Shown here piece after piece: positions 1 through 7,510 of a DNA stretch of 14,635 nucleotides. Below the pieces are notes generated by a model. That model was not told the DNA's origin and ran no database searches. It saw nothing but the letters and a program-made list of their open reading frames with translations. The first letter of the stretch is position 1. The number at the start of each line of letters is the position of its first letter. Both the position numbers and the translations under genes were made by a program. The DNA comes from an uncultured Pseudomonadota bacterium (GTDB lineage Bacteria > Myxococcota > UBA796), in assembly GCA_913040875.1 (NCBI GenBank), contig CAJWHX010000038.1:1-14635 (forward strand), given 5' to 3'.

Positions 1-1
1 G

Positions 2-886
2 TCAGATTGGCAAGAGGGTATTCAAACCATACAGCGACTTCAAACGCGTTTGCAAACGTTGCCAAAGTGGCGCGTGTTTGAGATCACCAAAGTGAATCAT
101 GAGATTCGGTATACCCGAGAATCCATCAGAATCATCCAACAAAACTTGCTGGAAGCAACAAAAGCGTGGATGACGTACATCAATGCGGAGCCCAAAGATG
201 TATTTCGATTACTGACCGCTAGTAGAGGGATGGTATGTCCAGAGGTGAATGAGCAGTACATTCACATGCCTGAACATTCTATTGGAATGGTGCAGATCCC
301 CAGTCTCTTTACCGATGCTGTGTTCATTTCTAAAATGTTGGTAACTCAAGAGTTGTTCGAAGTTGTGATGGGATACAATCCCAGCACCCACAAAGGATCC
401 TTGCATCCTGTAGAAACTGTGAGTTGGTGGGATGCGGTTATCTTTTGTAATCGGTTGTCGGAACGATGCGATTTATTGCCGGCATACCGAATATTGGGTG
501 GCCAAATAGAAGAGGTGTCGGGAGATGGGTTTCGACTCCCTGTTTGGAAAGATTGGAAGATGGCGGCTCGCAGTCAGAAAACACATCGATTCTCGGGTGC
601 TGAGGATGCAGATTTGGTCGGGTGGGTCGATAATTCAGTTCGAAAAACCAAGCGCGTCGCTCAGAAGGAGTCAAATGATTGGGATATATATGACATGACT
701 GGAAATGTAGCCGAATGGTGTTGGGATGAAGGCAGTGACCAAGGTACAAGAGGACATCGACTGATCGCAGGGGGCTCCTTTCGAGATCCGATTGAATGGG
801 TGCGCATCGAGGCGTACAATTTCGAAGACCCACACTTTTCGAGTTTGGATTTGGGGTTTCGAATTTCTCGTCGATTGGAACAATAA
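2..886 (+). CDS. FGE-sulfatase (SUMF1-like) domain protein, 5' partial
   Basis: The reading frame is open from base 2 with no stop before it, so the gene very probably begins outside the window; the TTG at 50 has no convincing ribosome site and should not be taken as the start. The visible N-terminal third (to about base 230) is helical and charged, like a linker or coiled coil. From about base 270 the protein matches the formylglycine-generating-enzyme fold: an MGYNPS motif, a PVETVSWWDAVIFCNRLSER stretch, GFRLPVWKDWKMAAR, DMTGNVAEWCW, AGGSFRD and a terminal GFRISRR. The catalytic Cys pair of true FGE, expected between the GGSF and GFR motifs, is absent, so this is probably a binding or structural relative and not an active sulfatase activator. 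In myxobacteria such domains often sit at the C-terminus of Ser/Thr kinases; whether that holds here cannot be seen. The next gene carries a second copy of the same domain ending in almost the same residues (GFRLVRR). Confidence 0.85.
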   Translation, partial: SDWQEGIQTIQRLQTRLQTLPKWRVFEITKVNHEIRYTRESIRIIQQNLLEATKAWMTYINAEPKDVFRLLTASRGMVCPEVNEQYIHMPEHSIGMVQIPSLFTDAVFISKMLVTQELFEVVMGYNPSTHKGSLHPVETVSWWDAVIFCNRLSERCDLLPAYRILGGQIEEVSGDGFRLPVWKDWKMAARSQKTHRFSGAEDADLVGWVDNSVRKTKRVAQKESNDWDIYDMTGNVAEWCWDEGSDQGTRGHRLIAGGSFRDPIEWVRIEAYNFEDPHFSSLDLGFRISRRLEQ

Positions 887-890
887 ACAG

Positions 891-931
891 TTTAGTGCTA
901 TACTAAATTGGATTATAACTTGACCTGTCAA
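891..931 (+). promoter_or_regulatory. Candidate promoter with two palindromes upstream of the MopE/FGE gene
   Basis: Two perfect dyads are packed into the 59-base gap: TTTAGT-N5-ACTAAA at 891-907 and TTGAC-N2-GTCAA at 920-931. A possible sigma-70 type promoter overlaps them: TTTAGT at 891-896 (weak -35), 17 bases, then TATAAC at 914-919 (5 of 6 matches to the -10 consensus). This would place transcription start near 926. TATACT at 899-904 is an alternative -10. No U-tract follows the first dyad, so it does not look like a terminator. The assignment is by inspection only. Confidence 0.35.
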
Positions 932-945
932 TATATGGAGAAACC

Positions 946-2472
946 ATGTGGTGGTTGTTGATATCGTGTTTGCTTTTTGAACCAGCGGGAATTGACTTCC
1001 CAAAGGAAGCTTGTTGCGATGATGTCGATACTGGAGATGATCAGGTTGTAGACTTCGACGGAGATGGTGTTACCACTTTGGGGGGGGATTGCGACGATCA
1101 AGACCCGTCTGTGTTTCCTGGTGCACCCGAATTGTGCGATTCTATAGACAACAATTGTGACGGGTTGATCGATCAAAGTTTTGCTATGGAGGTCAATCTT
1201 GAGCAACGGTATTTTGATTCGGACGCGGATGGGTATGGTCAAGATACTGCGTTTTACGTCTGTCCAAACACAATGCGTTGGTCTACAGAAAATACTGATT
1301 GCAACGATGGTGATGCAACGATTTTCCCCGGTGCTGATGAAATTTGTGATGGTGTTGATAATTCCTGTAATGGTCTGATTGATGATGCCGATCCTTTGGC
1401 GATAGCATTTTTCAAGTACGTCGATGCAGATGGGGATGGATATGGAAACGGACTTGAGGTTCAGTTTACGTGTCGGACGGATGGTTTTGCTTTGATAGAA
1501 GGAGACTGCAATGATGAGAATCCTTTCATTAATCCCGGCGAGATTGAAATATCGATGGACCTTATCGATCAAGATTGTGATGGTCTTGATGTTCAAGATT
1601 ATTCGGAATGTGGATCTCAAGTTGAGGAATGTTCCGAAGTCCTTGCACTCAATACACTGATGGTTCCATTTCAACGTGTTGAATCTGGGTCAGATCCTTT
1701 GAGCCAATATGAGATCTTGTATCCATTCGCTATGATGTCTACAGAGATGACTCAAGTGGTCTATGAATCTTTGGGGTTCACCAATCCTTCGGCATTTCAA
1801 AACAATAATTCCGGACAGAACCCTGTTGATTTGGTGACTTGGCATCAGGCTGCCATGGCAGCCAACGCTCTCACAACCTATGTGAACCTCAATTACAATG
1901 TTTCGCTCTCGGCGTGTTACACATGCGATGCCAGTTTCTGTGAATCATCCCCGGAAGAACTCATCTGCACAGGGTATCGCTTGCCTACGAATGCCGAGTG
2001 GGAGTACGCTTCTAGAGCGGGGACGGGTGACGACTTTTCAATGGGAGGCACCGGCAACAATGGTGGTTCAGTTGTTGACCCCACATCATGTGATCCGTCA
2101 GGGGGCCAGTTCCAACAAGTTTCGCGTTCCAATCTGACAGATTTTGCTTGGTATTGCGCGAATGCATACTCTACCGATCAGGCATACGGGCTGTCCACTT
2201 ATCCTGTGGCTACGAAGAATCCTAATGCATGGGGGTTTTACGATATGCACGGGAATGTCGCTGAATGGGTGTATGATACGGATGTCGGTTTTGGATCCGG
2301 CGGAACAGACTATTGGAGTTACAATTCCGACAGTGCATATGGATTGTTGAGGGGCGGCGGATTTTATGATCAGCCGGAACAGTTGAGCAATTTCTTTGTT
2401 TTTGAACAAATGGAAAGAGAATATGCTCAGATTTATGCAGGGTTTCGATTGGTTCGTCGACTGGAATACTGA
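946..2472 (+). CDS. MopE-type metal-binding repeats fused to FGE-like domain, exported
   Basis: The 508-residue protein starts at ATG 946, 5 bases after GGAG at 937-940. It opens with MWWLLISC, a very short hydrophobic segment ending in a lipobox-like LISC, so export as a lipoprotein is possible. Residues about 36-222 hold three Asp/Cys-rich repeats of the 'putative metal-binding motif' (MopE) type: DFDGDG plus GGDCDDQDPSVFPGAPELCD and IDNNCDGLID; then DSDADGYG with DGVDNSCNGLID; then DADGDGYG with LIDQDCDGLD. The third repeat has lost its first Cys (EISMD for EICD). These acidic loops resemble calcium-binding loops. Residues about 233-505 are an FGE-sulfatase domain: NPVDLVTWHQAA, GYRLPTNAEWEYASRAG, MHGNVAEW, LLRGGGF and GFRLVRR, with a Cys-rich insertion near 324-341 (CYTC, FC, IC). 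The FGE catalytic Cys pair is missing. Its stop overlaps the next start by one base (TGATG), suggesting translational coupling. Role unknown; a surface protein binding metal and a ligand is a reasonable guess. Confidence 0.88.
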   Translation: MWWLLISCLLFEPAGIDFPKEACCDDVDTGDDQVVDFDGDGVTTLGGDCDDQDPSVFPGAPELCDSIDNNCDGLIDQSFAMEVNLEQRYFDSDADGYGQDTAFYVCPNTMRWSTENTDCNDGDATIFPGADEICDGVDNSCNGLIDDADPLAIAFFKYVDADGDGYGNGLEVQFTCRTDGFALIEGDCNDENPFINPGEIEISMDLIDQDCDGLDVQDYSECGSQVEECSEVLALNTLMVPFQRVESGSDPLSQYEILYPFAMMSTEMTQVVYESLGFTNPSAFQNNNSGQNPVDLVTWHQAAMAANALTTYVNLNYNVSLSACYTCDASFCESSPEELICTGYRLPTNAEWEYASRAGTGDDFSMGGTGNNGGSVVDPTSCDPSGGQFQQVSRSNLTDFAWYCANAYSTDQAYGLSTYPVATKNPNAWGFYDMHGNVAEWVYDTDVGFGSGGTDYWSYNSDSAYGLLRGGGFYDQPEQLSNFFVFEQMEREYAQIYAGFRLVRRLEY

Positions 2473-4148
2473 TGGAGATATCAGTCTCTGACAAGTTGTT
2501 ACCTCCATCGCGGTCGATTTTGGAGACAACGTATCCAGGACTGCTGCTGGCTGGCTTGGTATTCTGGTGGCTTGGTGGATTTACGGACGGTTTTATTGGA
2601 CACCCATATGGAGACATGCCTGATCATGTCTGGGGCAATGAATGGTTCGCACAAGAACTGAGACAAGGACGATGGCCGACATGGGTGAAAGACAATCACT
2701 TTCCGACTGGTGGCGTGTTGTGGCACATTGATCCGTTGGGTGGTTGCTTTCGTCGCATTCTACTTTTTCTGCCACCACATTGGATCTGGAATGTCTATGT
2801 GTTCACATTGGTGTTTGGTTTCTCGTGGACAGTATTTCTATGGTCAGAGCGGTTGGGTGCCTCTAGACAAGCAGCCATGCTATTGTCTGTGCTCTCGGTC
2901 TTTAATCCATATATGGCTGGGTTGATCCATTCAGGACTAACCGAGTATATGGGGCTTGGGTTTGGTGTCCTATTTGTATTGTACTTGCGTGAACAGAGAT
3001 GGTTTGTTGCCGGTCTGTGGTTGATGGTTATTGGTTTGCAAAGTTTCGTAGTGGGTCTGATTGCGAGTTTGTTTGGAGTGGTTCATTTGTGGATCAATAT
3101 TGGAGTTCCAAGAACCAGAGAGAAGCTTCTGAAGTGGTTGCAGGTTGCTTTGCCAAGTCTCTGTGTAGTCCTTCCATTTGGTATTCTTTGTTTACAAACG
3201 TTGCACGATTCAAATGCTGTATTTACACCGATGGATGCACCGGGATGGAACTTTAGACGCTTACCTGTGGTTGATTTGGCAGGGTTTGTCCCTCCTGGAG
3301 ATTGGGTTCATCCGGATACGCGCGAATGGAATCCTGGAATTGTACAAAATCACTCCCTTGGGTGGGGTTGGCTCATTTGCATTTTATTTGGACTGTATAC
3401 ATCGGTAAAGAAAGGTTGGGATTCACAACTGAGAACATGGGCCGTATTTTCACTCTTTGCGATGGGTCCGAGGCTATCAATCTTGAGGTGGATGCCAATG
3501 GGTGGGGGGATTTTACTTCCTTTGGCTGTATTTTATATTCCCGAGTCTCCATTTAGATGGGTGCATCATCCATACCACTTGGTGATGTTTGTTTGGATAG
3601 CCAGTATCCCAACAGTGGTCCTCGCTGCAAGGCACATGCCCAAATGGCTGTGGGTGTTTATCGCTATCGCAACGACTGGAGAAGTTTGTACAGGGTCGGT
3701 ACCAGTACCCTTTGTTCGGACTCAATTTCAAGAGGACGTTAGCGTTGAAGGCCCAAGACTCGATTTTCCCCCGGACCATTCGACTGCAAATAGAACCTAT
3801 TTGATTCAGCAGCTTCGGCATAGAGAGCCCATTGCCTATGGAATCAATCAATGGATGCCTTCTGTTGTCTTTCAGGATGCCGGTATGCAACGGTGGCTAA
3901 AAGTTCTGGATGATCCCGTCCGTAGAAGTCAAAATCGCGATCAACCTCCGAAGCCTCTGAAGTGGCTTCAATCCAGTGATGACTCAACAGAATTGGGGGC
4001 GTTGGGATTTGATTGGTTGGTTGTACATCTTCAGTTTTTATCGTTCACAGAACAACAACAATTGCGCCCACTTTTGGATTCAGAGTTGGGCGATCCCAGT
4101 GTAGAGTCGAATGGTGTTTGGGTGTACCCGTTGGGTAAAAATGAGTAA
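2472..4148 (+). CDS. Polytopic membrane protein, GT-C glycosyltransferase-like
   Basis: The 558-residue protein begins at ATG 2472, sharing a base with the stop of the preceding gene. The first membrane segment is at about residues 22-38, followed by a long extracytoplasmic loop, GDMPDHVWGNEWFAQEL then RQGRWPTW and FPTGGVLWHIDPLGG (residues 47-91). That loop, with its early acidic residues, is the layout of GT-C type glycosyltransferases, which take sugars from polyprenyl-phosphate carriers. Further hydrophobic segments lie near 105-125, 133-150, 158-172, 177-210, 223-241, 296-311, 322-334, 345-356, 368-386 and 391-405. The remaining 150 residues are soluble and hydrophilic. The donor and acceptor cannot be read from sequence; modification of the exported proteins encoded around it is an inference from position only. 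It could also be a YfhO-like or other family of large membrane proteins. Confidence 0.7.
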   Translation: MEISVSDKLLPPSRSILETTYPGLLLAGLVFWWLGGFTDGFIGHPYGDMPDHVWGNEWFAQELRQGRWPTWVKDNHFPTGGVLWHIDPLGGCFRRILLFLPPHWIWNVYVFTLVFGFSWTVFLWSERLGASRQAAMLLSVLSVFNPYMAGLIHSGLTEYMGLGFGVLFVLYLREQRWFVAGLWLMVIGLQSFVVGLIASLFGVVHLWINIGVPRTREKLLKWLQVALPSLCVVLPFGILCLQTLHDSNAVFTPMDAPGWNFRRLPVVDLAGFVPPGDWVHPDTREWNPGIVQNHSLGWGWLICILFGLYTSVKKGWDSQLRTWAVFSLFAMGPRLSILRWMPMGGGILLPLAVFYIPESPFRWVHHPYHLVMFVWIASIPTVVLAARHMPKWLWVFIAIATTGEVCTGSVPVPFVRTQFQEDVSVEGPRLDFPPDHSTANRTYLIQQLRHREPIAYGINQWMPSVVFQDAGMQRWLKVLDDPVRRSQNRDQPPKPLKWLQSSDDSTELGALGFDWLVVHLQFLSFTEQQQLRPLLDSELGDPSVESNGVWVYPLGKNE

Positions 4149-4158
4149 ATGCCTCAAA

Positions 4159-4192
4159 TTGTCAACAAATGTAACCAAAACACTGTTACAAT
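4159..4192 (+). promoter_or_regulatory. Candidate promoter/operator before the VWA lipoprotein gene
   Basis: The 65-base gap holds a perfect 6-base dyad, TGTAAC-N9-GTTACA (4170-4190), whose right arm runs into TACAAT (4187-4192), a 5-of-6 match to a -10 box. An upstream TTGTCA (4159-4164) lies 22 bases away, too far for a standard -35, so the promoter may depend on an activator or use another sigma factor. TTGT-N2-ACAA at 4159-4168 is a further small dyad. AGAGGAG at 4201-4207 is the ribosome binding site for the gene at 4214. Confidence 0.35.
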
Positions 4193-4213
4193 ACACTTAA
4201 AGAGGAGCACAAC

Positions 4214-5167
4214 ATGTTTTTGGCAGTACTGGCTATCGGCTGTGTAGACTATGAACTGAACCGTCGAACGATGGTCGACTCCTACGTTCAGTCGTCTAGA
4301 CAATCCGGAGTGGATATCCTATGGGTTGTCGACAATTCCGCTTCGATGTTCGAAGAGCAGGAACAGTTGGGTGCGCACACCGCACATTTTACAGATTATC
4401 TGACTCGTGTTCCTGTGGAGTTTCAACTGGGTGTCATCACCACTGATGTGGATGTAGACAGTCCGGGTATGTTGGTTGACAATACAGTCTTGACGCGCGA
4501 GAGTTCACAAATCGCAACCCGTTTCGCAGATCTGATTACCATGGATGAAGGGTCTCGCGATGAATATGGTTTTGAAACTACGATTGCCGCTCTCGATCCG
4601 TCTGGTGTAAATGGGGCTGTCCTCAATTCCAGTGCAGATTTGGAAATCGTATTCTTTTCCGATGAAGATGAGCAGTCCGACATGGGAGTGGGTGCATTTG
4701 TAGATGCATTGGCATCCTACAGACCCACTGCGAATGTTGTTGTCAATACAATCTCAGGGGACCCTCCAGAAGGGTGTGCTTCTATTGTTGGTGCTGCCGA
4801 TCCAGGTTTTCGCTATCAAGAGGCCCAAGAGATGACAGGTGGGCTGAGAGAGTCCATTTGCTCTTTGCATTATGATGCCTTGCTCGAACGCATTGCTCTA
4901 AAAGCACTCGGCCTCGAGAATACTTTTGCCCTCAACGCGGCTCCAGATTTGGATACGCTGGAAGTACTCGTCAATGGTGCCAATATTCATCGTCGAGAGA
5001 GGCACGGTTGGCAATATGACGCCGGTATGAATGCCATTATCTTTGACGGTTTTGCGGTACCACCACCTGGCGCAGATATAGTGTTTCGCTATTCATTGTG
5101 GATTGGTACAGAAGAGTCTCTGGAGGCTTTTGCAGAAGATACAGGTCTAGAAGGAGAAGAACAATGA
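4214..5167 (+). CDS. VWA-domain lipoprotein
   Basis: The 317-residue product starts at ATG 4214, 6 bases after AGAGGAG. The start MFLAVLAIGC ends in a lipobox (AIGC) after only nine residues, so Cys10 is the likely lipidated residue. Residues about 33-240 form a von Willebrand factor A domain: a hydrophobic strand DILWVVDNSASMFEEQ carries the metal-ion-dependent adhesion site pattern DxSxS (Asp40, Ser42, Ser44), and the acidic IVFFSDEDEQS (around Asp150) matches the later metal-site strand. VWA domains bind ligands through a divalent cation and usually assemble protein complexes. The last 75 residues are a small beta-rich domain. The stop codon overlaps the next start (ATGA at 5164-5167), so this protein and the beta-propeller lipoprotein are probably made together and may be partners on the cell surface or periplasmic face. 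The exact ligand is unknown. Confidence 0.85.
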   Translation: MFLAVLAIGCVDYELNRRTMVDSYVQSSRQSGVDILWVVDNSASMFEEQEQLGAHTAHFTDYLTRVPVEFQLGVITTDVDVDSPGMLVDNTVLTRESSQIATRFADLITMDEGSRDEYGFETTIAALDPSGVNGAVLNSSADLEIVFFSDEDEQSDMGVGAFVDALASYRPTANVVVNTISGDPPEGCASIVGAADPGFRYQEAQEMTGGLRESICSLHYDALLERIALKALGLENTFALNAAPDLDTLEVLVNGANIHRRERHGWQYDAGMNAIIFDGFAVPPPGADIVFRYSLWIGTEESLEAFAEDTGLEGEEQ

Positions 5168-6855
5168 TTGGATTGTTGTGGACATACTTGGCGTGCCAAC
5201 CTGAACCTCTAGGTTTAGCCAATGGAGATATTGCATCTATTCGGGTTGAGCCAACAGAATTAACCCTCGTTACGACTCCCGATGAGCCTGCAGAAGCTGA
5301 GTTTATAGCCTATGCAACGATGGCAGATGGAACAGAGCTGGAAATGGACCTGCTCTCTTGGAAAGTGAGTAATTTCTCGGCGGGCGATATCGATGAAGAT
5401 GGTCTCTTTGAATCGGTGGATACCAATGGCGGGATTACAGATGTCATAGCTCAATCTTTTGGCGTGGAGGGTGCTGCTCGAGTCACCGTTATCTTCACTG
5501 AAGACGTGATGGCAAATGAACTTCCCGAAACGGTGGCAGACTTTTTTAAAGTTGCACCGTCATCAGATGATGCAGCCTTGGTAATGACGTATCCTCTCGA
5601 CAATGTGATCATTCCTCGAAATCTTGAGGGCTTGGGATTTTCATGGGATGATGCATCTTCTACGGATGCAACGGTCTATCGTTTGCATTTTCAATCAGAG
5701 ATAACCGACATCTCTGTGTATACAGATTCATTGACTTGGATGAGCAACTCTGATTTGTGGGAGATGATATCGGCTTCGAACAGAGATGGACGGGTTACCG
5801 TTGACGTATCTGCCGGAGAATGGTCGGGAGATTCCCTCAGTAACGTTCGACAAGGTCCCTTGATCAACATTCAAGTGAATCGATTTGATGCTCGTGGTTC
5901 GGTTTTGTACTGGGGGATTTTCGAGCAGTCTGCATCCATTATGCGGATTCCAATCGGCACAACAGAATCAGAACAGTTTTGGACTTGTGAAGGGAACAAC
6001 TGTTGTATTGGTTGTCATGCACTGGCAGATGATGCAGATCGATTGGCCATCACCCACAATGGTGGTAAGTTCTCCGTGATTGACGTTTCGGTTCCAGAGC
6101 AACCCGAAGAAGTTATCCCAGTCACTGTGGATCATTCAAACCACGCAGCGTTTAAAGCAATGTCTCCAGATGGGCAATACATGTTGGGCACCGATGGTCC
6201 CACACTCATTTTGTATGATGTGATACAGGGCGTTCGAATCAAAGAGTTTCAATACCCCATGCCAATTTCTCATCCCGATTGGAGCCCAGATGGGTCACAG
6301 GTGGTATTTGTCCGAGTTACAGGCTCAGCTGCCTCAGATATGGAGTTTAAAAATGGTGAGATTGTACAAGTGGATTTCAACGAAGACAATTTGACGTTGG
6401 AAAATGAAATGGTGTTGAAGACTCGTGATACAACGTACAATTTCTATTATCCAGCGTACTCCCCAGATGGCGATTGGATCGTCTACAATCGCTCTAAGAA
6501 TGATTTTCCGAGAACTGATGGACATTTTGGTTGTTATGCAGCTCCAGATGCAGAGGTTTGGCTGATGAGTCGCGATGGCAGCATTGATATCCGATTGGAC
6601 AACGCCAACGCCGATGGCGCGATTCAGAACTCCTATCCGAGATGGGGACCGTTGCCAGACGATGATGTTCTCTGGCTGGCATTCTCTTCGCGTCGCGACT
6701 ATCCGATTGATCCATCGATGCAACCACAAATTTGGATCGTGGGTGTCAATCCCGAACTCGCTCGTCAAGGCGAAGATCCTTCGGCGACGCCACTCTGGCT
6801 TCCCGGGCAATCGATCATGAATGACAATCACCTTCCAGTTTGGTGGTCAAAATGA
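5164..6855 (+). CDS. Ig-like / CxxCH heme-motif / beta-propeller lipoprotein
   Basis: I start this 563-residue protein at ATG 5164, because AAGGAG at 5151-5156 is well placed and it forms an ATGA overlap; the frame is open further upstream but only inside the previous gene. MIGLLWTYLAC is a very short lipoprotein-like leader. Residues about 22-112 look like a bacterial Ig-like (Big_2) domain (IRVEPTELTLV, then WKVSN). Residues about 143-240 form a second beta-sandwich-like region. CIGCH at 281-285, inside FWTCEGNNCCIGCHAL, is a c-type heme attachment motif. From about 290 to the end there are PD40/TolB-like propeller blades: MSPDGQYML, DWSPDGSQVVFVR, AYSPDGDWIVYNR and RWGPLPDDDVLWLAFSSRR. The single CxxCH preceding WD40/TolB repeats suggests electron transfer or redox sensing at the surface; heme loading is not proven, since the axial ligand cannot be picked with certainty. 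It ends with an ATGA overlap into the next gene. Confidence 0.83.
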   Translation: MIGLLWTYLACQPEPLGLANGDIASIRVEPTELTLVTTPDEPAEAEFIAYATMADGTELEMDLLSWKVSNFSAGDIDEDGLFESVDTNGGITDVIAQSFGVEGAARVTVIFTEDVMANELPETVADFFKVAPSSDDAALVMTYPLDNVIIPRNLEGLGFSWDDASSTDATVYRLHFQSEITDISVYTDSLTWMSNSDLWEMISASNRDGRVTVDVSAGEWSGDSLSNVRQGPLINIQVNRFDARGSVLYWGIFEQSASIMRIPIGTTESEQFWTCEGNNCCIGCHALADDADRLAITHNGGKFSVIDVSVPEQPEEVIPVTVDHSNHAAFKAMSPDGQYMLGTDGPTLILYDVIQGVRIKEFQYPMPISHPDWSPDGSQVVFVRVTGSAASDMEFKNGEIVQVDFNEDNLTLENEMVLKTRDTTYNFYYPAYSPDGDWIVYNRSKNDFPRTDGHFGCYAAPDAEVWLMSRDGSIDIRLDNANADGAIQNSYPRWGPLPDDDVLWLAFSSRRDYPIDPSMQPQIWIVGVNPELARQGEDPSATPLWLPGQSIMNDNHLPVWWSK

Positions 6856-7427
6856 TGTGGACGATTGCATTTGCTGTATTGGGGTGTGCCGACCAACTAC
6901 AATCCGGCACGCCACAGGTTGGTTCAAAGTTGATGGCTGATTACACTGGCTTGGTCGAGGATGCGGCCTGGACTTATCGAAATCAAGGATGGAATTATGA
7001 CGATCCGGACAATTTGCTCGATACGACGCTATTGCCCGCAAGGCACATCGGAGATGGCGTAGTCCAGCTTCGTCGTGGGGTCAGCTGGACAGATTCCAAT
7101 GATCATGGTGTGCTCTACTTTGATACTACGGATGGTGGGCTGGCTTTGACGAAGTGGAGTCTCCCAGGCAACAACGGTGAGGGGTGGTATCCCTTTGCAA
7201 ATGAAGAAATCGTCGTGGGAGAGACAATTGACGGAGATTGGTCCTGCGAAGCCTCAGAACCAGTAGACGGTGCAGAAACCTTTTATGCGTCCTATGAGTC
7301 GGTATTTGTGTTTAATTGCACTGGTGGTGGATTGGAAGGAGAGTGGGTATTTGCCAACGGGTTGGGACTGGTGCAATACCTCTCGCCAGATGCCTCGAGT
7401 GGCTTGGAACTGGTGGCGCCTTGGTAA
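6852..7427 (+). CDS. Small lipoprotein of unknown function
   Basis: I do not recognise a family. The start is ATG 6852 or 6855, overlapping the stop of the preceding gene (ATGA); an in-frame TTG at 6840 would add four residues including a Lys but has no better ribosome site. From 6852 the protein has 191 residues. MMWTIAFAVLGC is a short leader ending in VLGC, so Cys12 is the likely lipidation site. The mature part is rich in Trp, Gly and Asp with alternating hydrophobic strands (YTGLVEDAAWTYRNQGW, LRRGVSWTDSNDHGVLYFD, LEGEWVFANGLGLVQYLS), which suggests an all-beta fold. Two further Cys, at about 132 and 156, could form a disulfide. As the last gene of a coupled set with the VWA and propeller lipoproteins, it is a plausible third component of the same complex. 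Confidence 0.75.
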   Translation: MMWTIAFAVLGCADQLQSGTPQVGSKLMADYTGLVEDAAWTYRNQGWNYDDPDNLLDTTLLPARHIGDGVVQLRRGVSWTDSNDHGVLYFDTTDGGLALTKWSLPGNNGEGWYPFANEEIVVGETIDGDWSCEASEPVDGAETFYASYESVFVFNCTGGGLEGEWVFANGLGLVQYLSPDASSGLELVAPW

Positions 7428-7510
7428 CAAACATATAGAACCGAGATGGTACCACTCCAGAGACCTAAGAATAGGGCTGTGGCTCAGTTTCAGGTGCTGC
7501 TAAGTTGTAT

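Noticed and set aside
891..907. Terminator after the first FGE-like gene
   Set aside because: The TTTAGT/ACTAAA dyad is AT-rich, short and not followed by a T run.
928..1674. Minus-strand open frame of 248 codons opposite the MopE repeats
   Set aside because: It is antisense to Asp/Gly-rich repeats, is Ile/Thr-rich with no recognisable domain and no ribosome site.
2..2472. FGE-like C-termini as variable proteins of a diversity-generating retroelement
   Set aside because: The fold and C-terminal position would fit, but there is no reverse transcriptase, no template repeat and no adenine-biased near-copy in the window.
5098..5163. GTG start at 5098 for the propeller protein
   Set aside because: It would lie inside the VWA gene and give an Arg-rich start with no signal peptide, while ATG 5164 has AAGGAG and a lipobox leader.
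7428..7510. Terminator in the convergent gap before the kinase gene
   Set aside because: Only imperfect short pairings such as around GGTACC at 7448 are visible, without a T run in either direction.
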